Part shown: positions 8,277 through 17,407 of the stretch, one piece after another
How positions within the stretch are numbered: the stretch's first letter is position 1
How the letters are laid out: each line of letters begins with the position of its first letter
Origin: Massilibacillus massiliensis
Lineage (GTDB): Bacteria; Bacillota; Negativicutes; FLKF01
Length of the DNA: 64,000 bases
Assembly: GCF_900086705.1 (NCBI RefSeq)
Contig: NZ_LT575483.1
Location: 373,166 to 437,165 of the forward strand
Direction: 5' to 3'
Position numbers and translations under genes: made by a program
The notes under the pieces: generated by a model
Databases searched by the model: none
What the model was told of the DNA's origin: nothing
What the model saw: the letters and a program-made list of their open reading frames with translations, nothing else

Positions 8277-9821
8277 TTATTTTGCATAATCAACTGCACG
8301 TGTTTCACGTATTACAGTCACACGAATTTGTCCAGGATATTCAAGCTCACTTTCAATTCTCTTAACAATATCACGCGCCAAAGCAACGGACGTGACATCA
8401 TCAACTTTATCTGGTTTTACCATAATACGAATTTCGCGACCTGCTTGAATAGCAAATGACCTATCCACACCTTCAAAAGACTCTGCAATTTCCTCTAAAC
8501 GAGTCAATCGTTTTAAATAACTTTCAAGACTTTCACGCCGAGCTCCAGGACGTGCTGCAGATACAGCATCGGCGGCTGCTACAAGAACAGCTTGTACGGT
8601 CTTAAACTCTTCATCACCGTGATGCGCTGCAATCGCATTAATCACTTCAGCAGACTCACGATATTTTTTAGCTAAATCAGCACCAATTGTTACATGCGGA
8701 CCTTCTACTTCATGATCTACTGCTTTACCCAAATCATGGAGTAAGCCGCCGCGTTTTGCCAGCATAACATCAACACCAAGTTCTGCTGCCATAACACCAG
8801 CCAAATGCGAAACTTCAATAGAATGTTTCAAAACATTTTGACCATAACTAGTTCTGTATTTCAAACGACCCAATAATTTAACTAATTCTGGGTGCAATCC
8901 ATGAACACCAGTTTCAAAAGTTGCTTGTTCACCAGCTTCTTTTATCCGTTGTTCAACTTCTTTTTGCGCCTTTTCTACCATCTCTTCAATGCGTGCTGGA
9001 TGAATTCGCCCATCCGTAATTAATTTTTCCAAGGCAATTCTAGCCACTTCACGCCGTACAGGGTCAAAGCCTGATAATATTACAGCTTCTGGAGTATCAT
9101 CAATAATCAAATCAATTCCAGTAAGAGTTTCTAAAGTACGAATATTACGACCTTCACGGCCAATAATTCTTCCTTTCATTTCATCATTTGGCAATGCAAC
9201 AACGGATACCGTTGTTTCCGCAACATGATCCGCCGCACAACGCTGGATTGCTAATGAAATGATGTTACGAGCACGCTTATCAGCCTCTTCCTTCGCTTGC
9301 TGCTCTATCTCTTTTATCATCATTGCTGTTTCGTGTTTTATTTCTTCTTCTGCATTTGCAAGTAACATTGCACGTGCGTCCTCAGAAGTTAAGCTAGAAA
9401 TTCTTTCAAGCTCAGATAACTGTTTCTTATGCAATTCATCAATTTTTTCTTGACATTTATCAACTTCAATTTCTTTGCTATTAAGTATTTCCTCTTTTTT
9501 CTCAAGGGAATCAATTTTTCGATCAAGGTTTTCTTCTTTTTGAACTAATCTACGTTCTAAACGTTGTAAATCATTACGACGTTCCTTTGTTTCTTTTTCT
9601 AATTCCAAACGTAACTTGTGAATATCTTCTTTCGCTTCAAGTAACGCTTCTTTTTTCTTAGCCTCACCCTTTTGCTGTGCATCAGCAATCAGTCTTTTAG
9701 CTGCTTCTTCAGCTGAACCGATTTGCGATTCAGCAGATTTTTTTCTCGTCCAATAACCAATACCTGCACCAATAACGATCGCAAGTATTACAGATAATAC
9801 TATTTCAACGATAATTTTCAC
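8277..9821 (-). CDS. rny: Ribonuclease Y
   Basis: RNase Y is the membrane-anchored endoribonuclease that starts bulk mRNA decay in many Firmicutes. The 514-aa product has the family order. An N-terminal transmembrane helix lies at residues ~4-22. A long charged coiled coil runs from ~30 to 190. A KH RNA-binding domain contains [15 protein letters not shown]. An HD hydrolase domain contains [10 protein letters not shown]. The start codon is GTG at 9819-9821, with a strong AGAGGAGG very close upstream. A consensus promoter lies about 150 bases upstream, giving a leader of about 140 bases. A terminator follows. Confidence 0.97.
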   Translation of the reverse strand: MKIIVEIVLSVILAIVIGAGIGYWTRKKSAESQIGSAEEAAKRLIADAQQKGEAKKKEALLEAKEDIHKLRLELEKETKERRNDLQRLERRLVQKEENLDRKIDSLEKKEEILNSKEIEVDKCQEKIDELHKKQLSELERISSLTSEDARAMLLANAEEEIKHETAMMIKEIEQQAKEEADKRARNIISLAIQRCAADHVAETTVSVVALPNDEMKGRIIGREGRNIRTLETLTGIDLIIDDTPEAVILSGFDPVRREVARIALEKLITDGRIHPARIEEMVEKAQKEVEQRIKEAGEQATFETGVHGLHPELVKLLGRLKYRTSYGQNVLKHSIEVSHLAGVMAAELGVDVMLAKRGGLLHDLGKAVDHEVEGPHVTIGADLAKKYRESAEVINAIAAHHGDEEFKTVQAVLVAAADAVSAARPGARRESLESYLKRLTRLEEIAESFEGVDRSFAIQAGREIRIMVKPDKVDDVTSVALARDIVKRIESELEYPGQIRVTVIRETRAVDYAK

Positions 9822-9971
9822 ACCTCCTCTGCTACGTTTTATTCATTTTTAAATAGAGCGCTCCACCCTACTTTTTTCTTACATACTCAATTGCTTCCCT
9901 CTGACAATTGATTGTGCTCTTTCAAGCAATAAAATACTATAAAATCATTATGGCATAACTGTACAAATTTT

Positions 9972-10000
9972 ATTTTAAAGGTTTTTGAAAGTAGTGTCAA
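9972..10000 (-). promoter_or_regulatory. Consensus sigma-A promoter of rny
   Basis: On the minus strand, TTGACA (9995-10000) is followed after exactly 17 bases by TAAAAT (9972-9977). The predicted transcript starts near 9965, leaving a leader of roughly 140 bases before the GTG of rny. That leader contains short complementary segments (TTGCTT/AAGCAA between about 9890 and 9931). It is the only clear promoter between recX and rny. Confidence 0.75.
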
Positions 10001-10032
10001 GCTAAGCTATTTTGTATATCCGAGACAAAGCC

Positions 10033-10063
10033 ATAGAAGTTCGCTATAAAATCGAACTTCTAT
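10033..10063 (-). terminator. Hairpin overlapping the recX stop
   Basis: ATAGAAGTTCG and CGAACTTCTAT form an 11-pair stem with a 9-base loop, and the TAG stop of recX lies in one arm. No U-run follows on the minus strand, so termination is uncertain. It may instead protect the 3' end of the recA-recX message. Confidence 0.5.
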
Positions 10064-10527
10064 ACATCTTCGTGATTTTCTTCACACTTCACATACGATG
10101 AAATTACCTCTTTAACAACAGCTTCTTTAAAGCCTTTACTATATAAATATCTCATCATAATTTTTACATCCATTGGATAGGGTGGTCTATATTTCTGCAA
10201 AAAAATTTTTTCCGCGACTTTTCTTTCATAGGTACATAACATCTGATTTTTACACTGCTCTACAAGACCCAATGAAAAACCTTTTTGCATTAATTTTTGG
10301 GCAATATAATTTAAACTGTACTTTTCTTTACGGCAGTATGATTCAAATAATGTAATACAAAGCGTGGCATCATCAAGATAGCCACGCTTTGTTAATATTT
10401 GAATCGCATCGTCAATGTCTTCCCCTGTATAACCTTTGCTTTGCAGTTTAAATTTTAGTTCTTCCGTTCCATATGCTCGCAATGCCAGGAGATCTACTGC
10501 TAAAATCAATGCTGTTTTTTTAGTCAT
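10060..10527 (-). CDS. recX: Regulatory protein RecX
   Basis: RecX binds RecA filaments and limits their activity. The ~155-aa protein has the three-helix-repeat composition of the family: [19 protein letters not shown], then [15 protein letters not shown], then [16 protein letters not shown] place the start at the ATG at 10525-10527, overlapping the end of recA by 8 bases. An upstream in-frame ATG is possible, because the ribosome-binding site here (GGAGA) is very close to the ATG. Co-transcription with recA from the LexA-boxed promoter fits the usual SOS pairing. Confidence 0.88.
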   Translation of the reverse strand: MTKKTALILAVDLLALRAYGTEELKFKLQSKGYTGEDIDDAIQILTKRGYLDDATLCITLFESYCRKEKYSLNYIAQKLMQKGFSLGLVEQCKNQMLCTYERKVAEKIFLQKYRPPYPMDVKIMMRYLYSKGFKEAVVKEVISSYVKCEENHEDV

Positions 10528-11569
10528 TCTCCTGCAGCTCACTTTGTGCGGCATTCTCTTCCGCTGGAGTCGTTCCCGTCGATACAATCAATTTTTCTCT
10601 GACTTTTTTCTCAATATCTGCAGTAATCTGTTTATTTTCTCTTAAAAATTCTTTTACATTTTCTCTACCTTGTCCAAGACGATTTCCATCGTAAGAATAC
10701 CAGGCACCACTCTTTTCAATAATCTCCATTTCCGTACCAATATCTACAATGCAGCCCTCATGTGATACGCCTTGACCATACATAATATCAAACTCAGCTT
10801 GCTTAAATGGAGGTGCAATCTTATTTTTAACAACTTTAATTCTAGTTCTGTTGCCGACTATTTCATTTCCTTGTTTTAATGTGTCAATTTTACGAACATC
10901 TAAACGAATGGTCGCATAAAATTTTAAAGCCCGTCCACCTGTTGTTGTTTCTGGACTGCCAAACATGACTCCAACTTTTTCACGAATCTGATTAATGAAA
11001 ACTGCTGTAGTTCGTGATTTACTAATTACCCCAGTTAATTTACGCATCGCTTGTGACATCAACCGCGCTTGTAATCCTACATGAGAATCACCCATTTCGC
11101 CTTCTATTTCTGCTTTCGGAACTAATGCGGCAACTGAGTCAACAACGACTACATCAATTGCACCGCTTCTCACCAAAGCGTCTGCGATTTCAAGCGCTTG
11201 TTCACCATTATCTGGTTGCGAAATAAGAAGATTATCAATATCTACACCGAGCTTTTTTGCATAAACAGGATCTAATGCATGTTCAGCATCAATAAAGGCA
11301 GCTATCCCGCCTAACTTTTGTGCTTCGGCGATAATATGTAATGCAACTGTAGTTTTCCCTGAAGACTCCGGACCGTAAATTTCCACAATACGTCCACGTG
11401 GAACGCCTCCAACTCCCAATGCAATATCCAGAGGTAATGTCCCCGTTGGAATTACTTCAATATTCATTCGTGCCGATGCTTCTCCCAACTTCATAATCGA
11501 ACCTTTACCAAAGTCTTTTTCTATTTGTTTCATCGCATTTTCTAAAGCTTTTATCTTATCAATACTCAT
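10520..11569 (-). CDS. recA: Recombinase A
   Basis: RecA forms ATP-dependent filaments on single-stranded DNA for strand exchange and triggers LexA self-cleavage. The 349-aa protein has Walker A GPESSGKT at residues 66-73, the [10 protein letters not shown] Walker B region, the MRKLTG loop-1 area and the usual acidic tail. The start at 11569 gives [10 protein letters not shown] and has GGGAG eight bases upstream; a longer reading frame to 11587 is unnecessary. Its promoter has a LexA box in the spacer (11605-11618). recX overlaps its 3' end. Confidence 0.98.
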   Translation of the reverse strand: MSIDKIKALENAMKQIEKDFGKGSIMKLGEASARMNIEVIPTGTLPLDIALGVGGVPRGRIVEIYGPESSGKTTVALHIIAEAQKLGGIAAFIDAEHALDPVYAKKLGVDIDNLLISQPDNGEQALEIADALVRSGAIDVVVVDSVAALVPKAEIEGEMGDSHVGLQARLMSQAMRKLTGVISKSRTTAVFINQIREKVGVMFGSPETTTGGRALKFYATIRLDVRKIDTLKQGNEIVGNRTRIKVVKNKIAPPFKQAEFDIMYGQGVSHEGCIVDIGTEMEIIEKSGAWYSYDGNRLGQGRENVKEFLRENKQITADIEKKVREKLIVSTGTTPAEENAAQSELQEND

Positions 11570-11598
11570 ATAATCCGCTCCCTTCATTGTCTTTTATC

Positions 11599-11627
11599 AT
11601 TTTACAAACATTTGTTCGTAAAGTCAA
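11599..11627 (-). promoter_or_regulatory. recA promoter
   Basis: On the minus strand, TTGACT (11622-11627) and TAAAAT (11599-11604) are separated by exactly 17 bases. The spacer holds the LexA operator, so bound repressor would directly block RNA polymerase. The recA ribosome-binding site follows about 15-20 bases downstream. Confidence 0.85.
11605..11618 (-). promoter_or_regulatory. LexA (SOS) operator of recA
   Basis: The minus strand reads CGAACAAATGTTTG. It matches the Gram-positive LexA/DinR consensus CGAACRNRYGTTYC at all but the last base. It lies between the -35 and -10 boxes of the recA promoter, the classic repressor position. It is the only such box I noticed in the window. Confidence 0.85.
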
Positions 11628-11687
11628 TAGTTCTTTCAATCTACAACTGAAATTCGACAAGCGTAGATGAAAACCTTTACAAATAGC

Positions 11688-11730
11688 AAAAAAGACTAAA
11701 CTCCGGCTAAAAATAGAGTTTAGTCTTTTT
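11688..11730 (-). terminator. Terminator after the DEAD-box helicase
   Basis: AAAAAGACTAAACTC and GAGTTTAGTCTTTTT form a 15-pair stem with a 12-base loop. It lies about 12 bases after the helicase stop and upstream of the recA promoter, insulating recA from the cinA-helicase unit. The A/T ends allow action in both directions. Confidence 0.82.
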
Positions 11731-11742
11731 ATAAATAAATGA

Positions 11743-13332
11743 TTAACGGCTTTTCGCAGGTTCTACATTGATCTTATAACCCTTCATTGTGTTCCTATGC
11801 ATAACAGATAAAACACGTTCTGCAACATCTTCAGGCACTTCAACAAAAGTAAATCGATCATAAATATTGATGACACCAATAATATTACCTGGAATATCAG
11901 CTTCCGCTGCAAAAGCACGCACAATATCTTCTGGCCGTATTTTTTGACTTCGTCCGATATTCATAAATAATCGAACCATGCCTGGTGCGCCACCGGTATT
12001 TTCCATTTTTGAAGCTATAGCTGTATCTTCAGTTTCTTTTTCTTTAAAACCTTCTACAGATAATTTAATTGCTGCCGCTGCGATATCAATAGCATCATAG
12101 TCCCCCGATAAATCAGAGACAATTGTATGATAATCGGCAAATTTATTATTTTCCAAAGTTTTAATTAAACGTTCTTTAATTAATTCACGTTGACGTTCTA
12201 AAATATCAGCCGAAGACGGCAATTGCTTACGAACCAACTTTGCTCTCGTTAGACGTTCAATTAGCTTTAACTGACGATATTCACGCGGTTCAATAAAGGT
12301 CATCGCTACACCTTTTTTGCCAGCTCTACCAGTACGCCCAATTCGATGCACATAAGATTCATGATCTTGTGGAATATCATAATTAATTACATGCGTAATA
12401 TCCTCGATATCGATGCCACGTGCAGCAACATCTGTTGCAACTAAGATCTCTAACTTCCCTTCACGGAATTTTTTCATTACGCGGTCACGTTGTGATTGAC
12501 TTAAGTCTCCATGAAGTCCATCTGACATATAACCACGCGCCTGTAAGGAAGCAACAAGATCATCTACGCCTTTCTTCGTGCGACAGAAAATGATGAGTTT
12601 ACCGGTTTCTTCTACGTCTAATACACGACATAAACCTTCAAACTTATCACGCGTTTCATAATAAATCTGATCAATCAAAGGTACCGTCAAATTTTCCCGA
12701 CTAATGCTAACTTTTTTAGGGTTTTTCATATATTTACCAGAAAGTTTAGCAATTGGCCCCGGCATCGTAGCCGAAAATAATAAAGTTTGACGTTCTTCAC
12801 TAGATAACTGTTCTAAAATGGCTTCGATATCCTCAACAAACCCCATATCTAACATTTCATCTGCTTCATCAAGAATCAACGTTTTTACATTTTCTAATTT
12901 AATGGTGTTCCGACGAACATGATCCAATAAACGACCTGGTGTTCCAACAACAATTTGAACCCCAAATTTCAATGAACGAATTTGACGATCAATGGATTGA
13001 CCTCCATAAATCGGTAAAGTCTTCACACGTTTATATTTTCCTATTTTATTAAATTCTTCTGCGATCTGAATCGCAAGTTCACGTGTTGGTGTCAATACCA
13101 AAGCCTGGATATGACGACTGCCATCTACGATCTTTTCAATCGTAGGAATTCCAAAAGCCGCCGTCTTTCCGGTACCAGTTTGTGCTTGACCAACAACATC
13201 ATGTCCTTCTAATACCAACGGAATCGTTTGACTTTGGATCGGTGAAGGTTCTTCAAACCCCATATCACTAACCGCTGCCAATACCTTTTTACTTAATTCA
13301 ATATCCCCAAATGTAGTTATATCTTTCTTCAA
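11743..13332 (-). CDS. DEAD-box RNA helicase (CshA/DeaD type)
   Basis: This 529-aa ATP-dependent RNA helicase is likely to act in cold adaptation, ribosome assembly or mRNA decay. Motifs appear in order: Q-motif GFEEPSPIQ (~25), Walker A TGTGKT (52-57), DEAD (~157), SAT, and HRIGRTGRAGKKG. The C-terminal ~75 residues, ending KGYKINVEPAKSR, form a DbpA-type RNA-binding domain, which places it with CsdA/DeaD/DbpA-like enzymes. The start is a TTG with AGGAGG upstream. It lies 20 bases after cinA, so the two are probably co-transcribed. RNase Y, encoded two units downstream, partners with such helicases in Bacillus. Confidence 0.93.
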   Translation of the reverse strand: MKKDITTFGDIELSKKVLAAVSDMGFEEPSPIQSQTIPLVLEGHDVVGQAQTGTGKTAAFGIPTIEKIVDGSRHIQALVLTPTRELAIQIAEEFNKIGKYKRVKTLPIYGGQSIDRQIRSLKFGVQIVVGTPGRLLDHVRRNTIKLENVKTLILDEADEMLDMGFVEDIEAILEQLSSEERQTLLFSATMPGPIAKLSGKYMKNPKKVSISRENLTVPLIDQIYYETRDKFEGLCRVLDVEETGKLIIFCRTKKGVDDLVASLQARGYMSDGLHGDLSQSQRDRVMKKFREGKLEILVATDVAARGIDIEDITHVINYDIPQDHESYVHRIGRTGRAGKKGVAMTFIEPREYRQLKLIERLTRAKLVRKQLPSSADILERQRELIKERLIKTLENNKFADYHTIVSDLSGDYDAIDIAAAAIKLSVEGFKEKETEDTAIASKMENTGGAPGMVRLFMNIGRSQKIRPEDIVRAFAAEADIPGNIIGVINIYDRFTFVEVPEDVAERVLSVMHRNTMKGYKINVEPAKSR

Positions 13333-13352
13333 ATTATATTTCCTCCTAAAAA

Positions 13353-14594
13353 TTAAAGTTCTTGTACATAGTGTCTTACAATGTCTAAAGCTGCCTGCGA
13401 TGTACGATATTTAATATATTTACGATCCCCATTGAAATTATATTTATATACTCGACTTCCAAGACTGCCTGTAATCGCAATATAAACCAATCCGACAGGT
13501 TTTTCTTCACTTCCACCTTCCGGACCGGCAATGCCGGTAATCCCAATACCAATATGCGTATGAAATTTATGCAAAATTCCCTCTGCCATTGCTATTGCAA
13601 CTTCTTCACTTACGGCACCCTTTTCTTGCAAAACCTCTTCTTTTACATGCAGTTCATCTTTTTTCACTTCATTGGTATAGGATACCACAGAGCCGTAAAC
13701 ATAATTAGAACTGCCTGATACATCAGTTAAACGACTCGTTAGCAAACCGCCCGTACAAGATTCTGCACACGCAATCGTTAATCTTTTGTCAGTAAGCAGC
13801 TTTCCAACAACCTCTTCCATATCACCATCGTCGACTGCAAAAATAAATTGACCAATACGCTTTCTTATTTCAGTTTCTACCTTACCAATAAGTGCTCTAG
13901 CCTTTTCATTTGTATCCGCTTTTGCCGTGATACGAACAATAACTTCCCCTGGTCTTGCAAGCAATGCTAAAGTTGGATTGCCTTGATTGAGAATTAAATC
14001 TTCAATTTTTTCCTCTAATAAAGATTCACCAATTCCAAACGTATTTAATACTCTTGATACAATGACACTTTCACATCCAAATTTTTTAGATAAATATGGA
14101 ACTACTTTTCGCATGAACATATCTTTTAACTCATGCGGTGGTCCAGGTAAATTGATAATGACTTTCCCACTATGCTCAAGTACGATGCCTGGAGCAGTCC
14201 CACAAGCATTATCCAACACAAAAGCGCCATCTGGTATCATAGCTTGCCGAATATTATTTTCCGTCATTTGCCTGCCGCGCGAACTAAAAATTTTTTCAAT
14301 ATTGTCAAGACTAGGTTGATGAAGTTTCATTTCTAAATCAAATAAGCTGGCAGTTACTAATTTGGTAATATCACCTTGTGTAGGGCCAAGGCCGCCTGAA
14401 GTAATTACAATATCGGCACGCTGTAAAGCAAGTTTTAATACATCAGTCATTCGTTGACGATTATCACCAACAGTGGTTTGATAAAGCACATCAAGCCCCA
14501 ATTTATTGAGTTGCTTTGCTAAATAAGCAGAATTGGTATTCACAATTTGACCTAACAATAACTCCGTTCCCGTTGTTACGATTTCAATAATCAT
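13353..14594 (-). CDS. cinA: Competence/damage-inducible protein CinA
   Basis: This is the full-length 413-aa two-domain form. The N-terminal MoCF-like (ADP-ribose pyrophosphatase/COG1058) domain contains TGTELLLGQIVNTNS and TSGGLGPTQGD. The C-terminal CinA (NMN deamidase-like, COG1546) domain starts near residue 255 and contains CAESCTGGLL and GITGIAGPEGG. The family recycles NMN in pyridine nucleotide metabolism and is linked to competence in Gram-positives. The start ATG has AGGAG upstream. The linkage to recA is conserved in Firmicutes, though here a helicase lies between them. Confidence 0.95.
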   Translation of the reverse strand: MIIEIVTTGTELLLGQIVNTNSAYLAKQLNKLGLDVLYQTTVGDNRQRMTDVLKLALQRADIVITSGGLGPTQGDITKLVTASLFDLEMKLHQPSLDNIEKIFSSRGRQMTENNIRQAMIPDGAFVLDNACGTAPGIVLEHSGKVIINLPGPPHELKDMFMRKVVPYLSKKFGCESVIVSRVLNTFGIGESLLEEKIEDLILNQGNPTLALLARPGEVIVRITAKADTNEKARALIGKVETEIRKRIGQFIFAVDDGDMEEVVGKLLTDKRLTIACAESCTGGLLTSRLTDVSGSSNYVYGSVVSYTNEVKKDELHVKEEVLQEKGAVSEEVAIAMAEGILHKFHTHIGIGITGIAGPEGGSEEKPVGLVYIAITGSLGSRVYKYNFNGDRKYIKYRTSQAALDIVRHYVQEL

Positions 14595-14658
14595 TTTATT
14601 ACTCCTTTCTAAATTTCGTTACTACATAAGTTTTTAAAGGCTACATGAGTCTAAACAA

Positions 14659-14691
14659 AAAATAGCAGGTATCTCGTGCCCCTACTATTTT
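14659..14691 (-). terminator. Probable terminator between rimO and cinA
   Basis: AAAATAG and CTATTTT pair, with one mismatch and then three more G-C/A-T pairs inside. On the minus strand the stem runs into TTTTTTG, as expected for an intrinsic terminator. It lies about 70 bases after the rimO stop and 65 before the cinA start. Confidence 0.65.
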
Positions 14692-14760
14692 CCTATATTC
14701 GTATCTGTTAACGTTACTTGCAACACACGCCTAATTGAAAAATTTATCAGTTCTAATTTG

Positions 14761-16095
14761 CTATTCAATTATTTTTTCACCTACGATATCATAAGTAAAT
14801 CCCTGCAACATCTTAACTCGAATCATACTCCCAGGTTTACTGTCTGTATCACCCTCAATATATACCTGTCCATCCACTTCCGGTGCTTCGCGATAAGAAC
14901 GACCATACGTAACATTCTTTTGCTCATTATCACGACCTTCTACCAGAACCTCCAGTGTTCTTCCTTCTACCGTTTGATTGATTTGTTCAGATATCTGACA
15001 CTGCAATGCCATTAAATCATGGTAACGTGCTTGCTTGATTTCATCAGAAATCTGACTTTCCATATCATATGCAGGTGTATCTTCTTCATGGGAGTATGTA
15101 AATACGCCTACCTTATCAAAACGTTGTTCTTCCACAAATTGTCGGAGTGATTGATATTGTTCATCCGTTTCACCAGGAAAACCTACGATAAACGACGTCC
15201 GTATTGTTACATTTGGAATTCGATCTTTAATTTTAGCAAGAAGTGCAGCTACACTTTCTCTCGTATCCAATCGAGCCATAGATTTTAAAACATCATTATG
15301 TGCATGCTGCAATGGCAAATCAATATAATTGCAAATTTTAGGTTCATTTGCAATTAGTTCAATTAGCTCATCTGTAAAATATTTAGGATAACAGTATAAA
15401 ATACGAATCCATTGTAATTTCTCAATCTTAACAAGCTCTTTCAATAAATCAACAAGTCTAATTTTACCATACAAATCCTTACCGTAACTTGTTGTATCTT
15501 GTGCAATCAAATTAATTTCTTTAACGCCGCTATTCGTCAAACGAACCGCTTCAGCAACAATGGATTCAATCGTCCTGCTGCGATAATTTCCACGAACCAT
15601 CGGAATTACACAATAAGAACAACGATTATTACAACCTTCTGCAACCTTAATATACGCACTATATTCTGGAGTTGTTGTAATACGCGTCATCTTCTCATCA
15701 TAGATCGTGTCTATCGGACCATCAATTACAACACGATTGCCCTTCAACGTCTCTTCTACTGCCTCAACAATTCGATGCCATGCACCAGTACCTACGACAG
15801 CATCTACTTCTGGCATTTCATCTAACAACTCTTGTTTATAACGCTGACCAAGACACCCAGCAACAATAATAGAACGACATTTTCCTTCATTTTTATATTC
15901 TGCCATATTAAGAACTGTAGTAATTGATTCTTCTTTCGCAGACTTAATAAAGCTACAAGTATTCACAATTAGAATATCCGCTTCGCTCGGATTTGATGTA
16001 AGCATAATTTGATGATCTGTTAAAGCACCTAACATTACTTCTGTATCAACCAAATTTTTTGCACACCCTAAACTAATAAAACCAGCCTTCAGCAT
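14761..16095 (-). CDS. rimO: Ribosomal protein S12 methylthiotransferase RimO
   Basis: This 444-aa radical-SAM enzyme methylthiolates the conserved Asp of ribosomal protein S12. The UPF0004 domain starts LGCAKNLVDTEVM, a RimO hallmark, with cluster cysteines C11, C47 and C81. The radical-SAM CxxxCxxC is at C155/C159/C162 (CNNRCSYC). A C-terminal TRAM domain ends GEKIIE. The start ATG follows GGAGG. It lies 15 bases after the substrate-binding-protein gene and is probably co-transcribed with it. Its paralogue miaB is about 13 kb away in this window. Confidence 0.96.
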   Translation of the reverse strand: MLKAGFISLGCAKNLVDTEVMLGALTDHQIMLTSNPSEADILIVNTCSFIKSAKEESITTVLNMAEYKNEGKCRSIIVAGCLGQRYKQELLDEMPEVDAVVGTGAWHRIVEAVEETLKGNRVVIDGPIDTIYDEKMTRITTTPEYSAYIKVAEGCNNRCSYCVIPMVRGNYRSRTIESIVAEAVRLTNSGVKEINLIAQDTTSYGKDLYGKIRLVDLLKELVKIEKLQWIRILYCYPKYFTDELIELIANEPKICNYIDLPLQHAHNDVLKSMARLDTRESVAALLAKIKDRIPNVTIRTSFIVGFPGETDEQYQSLRQFVEEQRFDKVGVFTYSHEEDTPAYDMESQISDEIKQARYHDLMALQCQISEQINQTVEGRTLEVLVEGRDNEQKNVTYGRSYREAPEVDGQVYIEGDTDSKPGSMIRVKMLQGFTYDIVGEKIIE

Positions 16096-16110
16096 TATTT
16101 ACCTCCAATT

Positions 16111-17154
16111 TTACGGTCTTTCTTTCAAACGAACATTTTTTACCCATCGATCAAGCACGGCAGATTTTTGCTCTACCGTTAAATCAGAATAATTTTCAAA
16201 AAGTTTCAGATTTTTACCTGTAAACATTTTATATGCAACGGTTTCCTGATTTGTCGGCACAAAGAAAAATTTATTTTTTTGTAAATAAAGCTGTACATCA
16301 TCCTGCACTAACCAATTTACAAACTGCTTTGTCTCTATTTTATTTTTTGTCGATTTTAATATGCCCACGCCCGTTAACATGTATGAAGTTCCCTCAGAAG
16401 GATAAATCATACTAATAGGAAAATTATCGTTGATATAACGAATCGTTTCACTCTGAACGGCAATTGCAATATCCACTTCTCCCATTCCAGCCATTCTTAC
16501 CGGCGTTGCCAAATATTTAGCATATTGCACAACTTTAGGATGTAACTGCGCAAGTAGTGTAAATGCCTTCTCTTCATCGTATTCAGCAACTAAAGTAAAT
16601 AGCAGGTTTGCAGATGCATCTGCGGCTAAAAAGTCTGTAATACCTAGCCTCACTTGATTCAAATTGGTAATATCATCCCAGCTTGAAGGAATTTTAGGCA
16701 ACATTTTTAAGTAATCTTTATTTGCACAGATGACAATTGGATCATACCAAATTCCGACCCAGGCTCCCTGCTCATCTTTGAACTGACTTGAAATAATGTC
16801 GGTTTGTTCCGAAGAATAATTAGAAAATACTTTCGCCTTGGCAATTTTAACAAGTACCTCTTTATTCGCAATTACTGCATCAGCAGAATCGTTCATTGGA
16901 ACTGCATCAACAGTAAATTTTTTTATTAATTCTTTTTCCGTCAATGGGATAAAATGAATCTTAACTTGGTGGGTAGTTTCATAAGCATCTGCCAAAATTG
17001 CAATATGTTCAACAGGCAGCGTTGTATAAACGGTGATACTTTTTTGGTTTTTATCAATATGATTGTCTGCATATCCAGCTAAATAAATATTACCTGCCAA
17101 AACAAGCACCAATAAAATAAAACTAACCAAAAATAAAGGTGTATATCGACGCAT
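16111..17154 (-). CDS. Periplasmic/lipid-side substrate-binding protein, Fe(III)/type-2 SBP-like
   Basis: This 347-aa extracellular solute-binding protein has a short basic N-terminus and one hydrophobic segment (residues ~5-25), a signal peptide or anchor. I see no lipobox. The mature part resembles the FutA/AfuA iron-binding and related ABC binding proteins: ITVYTTLPVEHIAILADAYE, then SADAVIANKEVL, then WVGIWYDPIVICAN. No permease or ATPase gene is nearby, so the ligand and transporter are unknown. I chose the ATG at 17154, seven bases from GGAGG. It has its own promoter after the ftsZ terminator and reads into rimO. Confidence 0.78.
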   Translation of the reverse strand: MRRYTPLFLVSFILLVLVLAGNIYLAGYADNHIDKNQKSITVYTTLPVEHIAILADAYETTHQVKIHFIPLTEKELIKKFTVDAVPMNDSADAVIANKEVLVKIAKAKVFSNYSSEQTDIISSQFKDEQGAWVGIWYDPIVICANKDYLKMLPKIPSSWDDITNLNQVRLGITDFLAADASANLLFTLVAEYDEEKAFTLLAQLHPKVVQYAKYLATPVRMAGMGEVDIAIAVQSETIRYINDNFPISMIYPSEGTSYMLTGVGILKSTKNKIETKQFVNWLVQDDVQLYLQKNKFFFVPTNQETVAYKMFTGKNLKLFENYSDLTVEQKSAVLDRWVKNVRLKERP

Positions 17155-17186
17155 GATAATGCCTCCAGAATAAAATAACAAATCTT

Positions 17187-17215
17187 ACTATACCTTTAAT
17201 TCGATAACTATGCAA
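17187..17215 (-). promoter_or_regulatory. Putative promoter of the binding-protein gene
   Basis: On the minus strand, TTGCAT (17210-17215) and TATAGT (17187-17192) are 17 bases apart. They lie downstream of the ftsZ terminator and about 32 bases before the start codon. I found no convincing Fur-type palindrome in the AT-rich region above it. Confidence 0.55.
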
Positions 17216-17353
17216 CATAAATTATTATAAAACTATAAAATAATAAGAAATAATTATGTTTTTTTCTATATAAGATCAATCTTTTGCGTAATCAACATAA
17301 ACTTCTTTCATTTGCTATTATAAGCATTATTAAAAAATTTAACAATATATTTA

Positions 17354-17395
17354 ATAAAGCTGACCGCTCATCAAATCATAAACGGTCAGCTTTAT
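17354..17395 (-). terminator. Terminator closing the dcw cluster after ftsZ
   Basis: ATAAAGCTGACCG and CGGTCAGCTTTAT form a 13-pair perfect stem with a 16-base loop, beginning 13 bases after the ftsZ stop. It marks the end of the division/cell-wall unit. Confidence 0.82.
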
Positions 17396-17407
17396 CTTAT
17401 CACTTCG

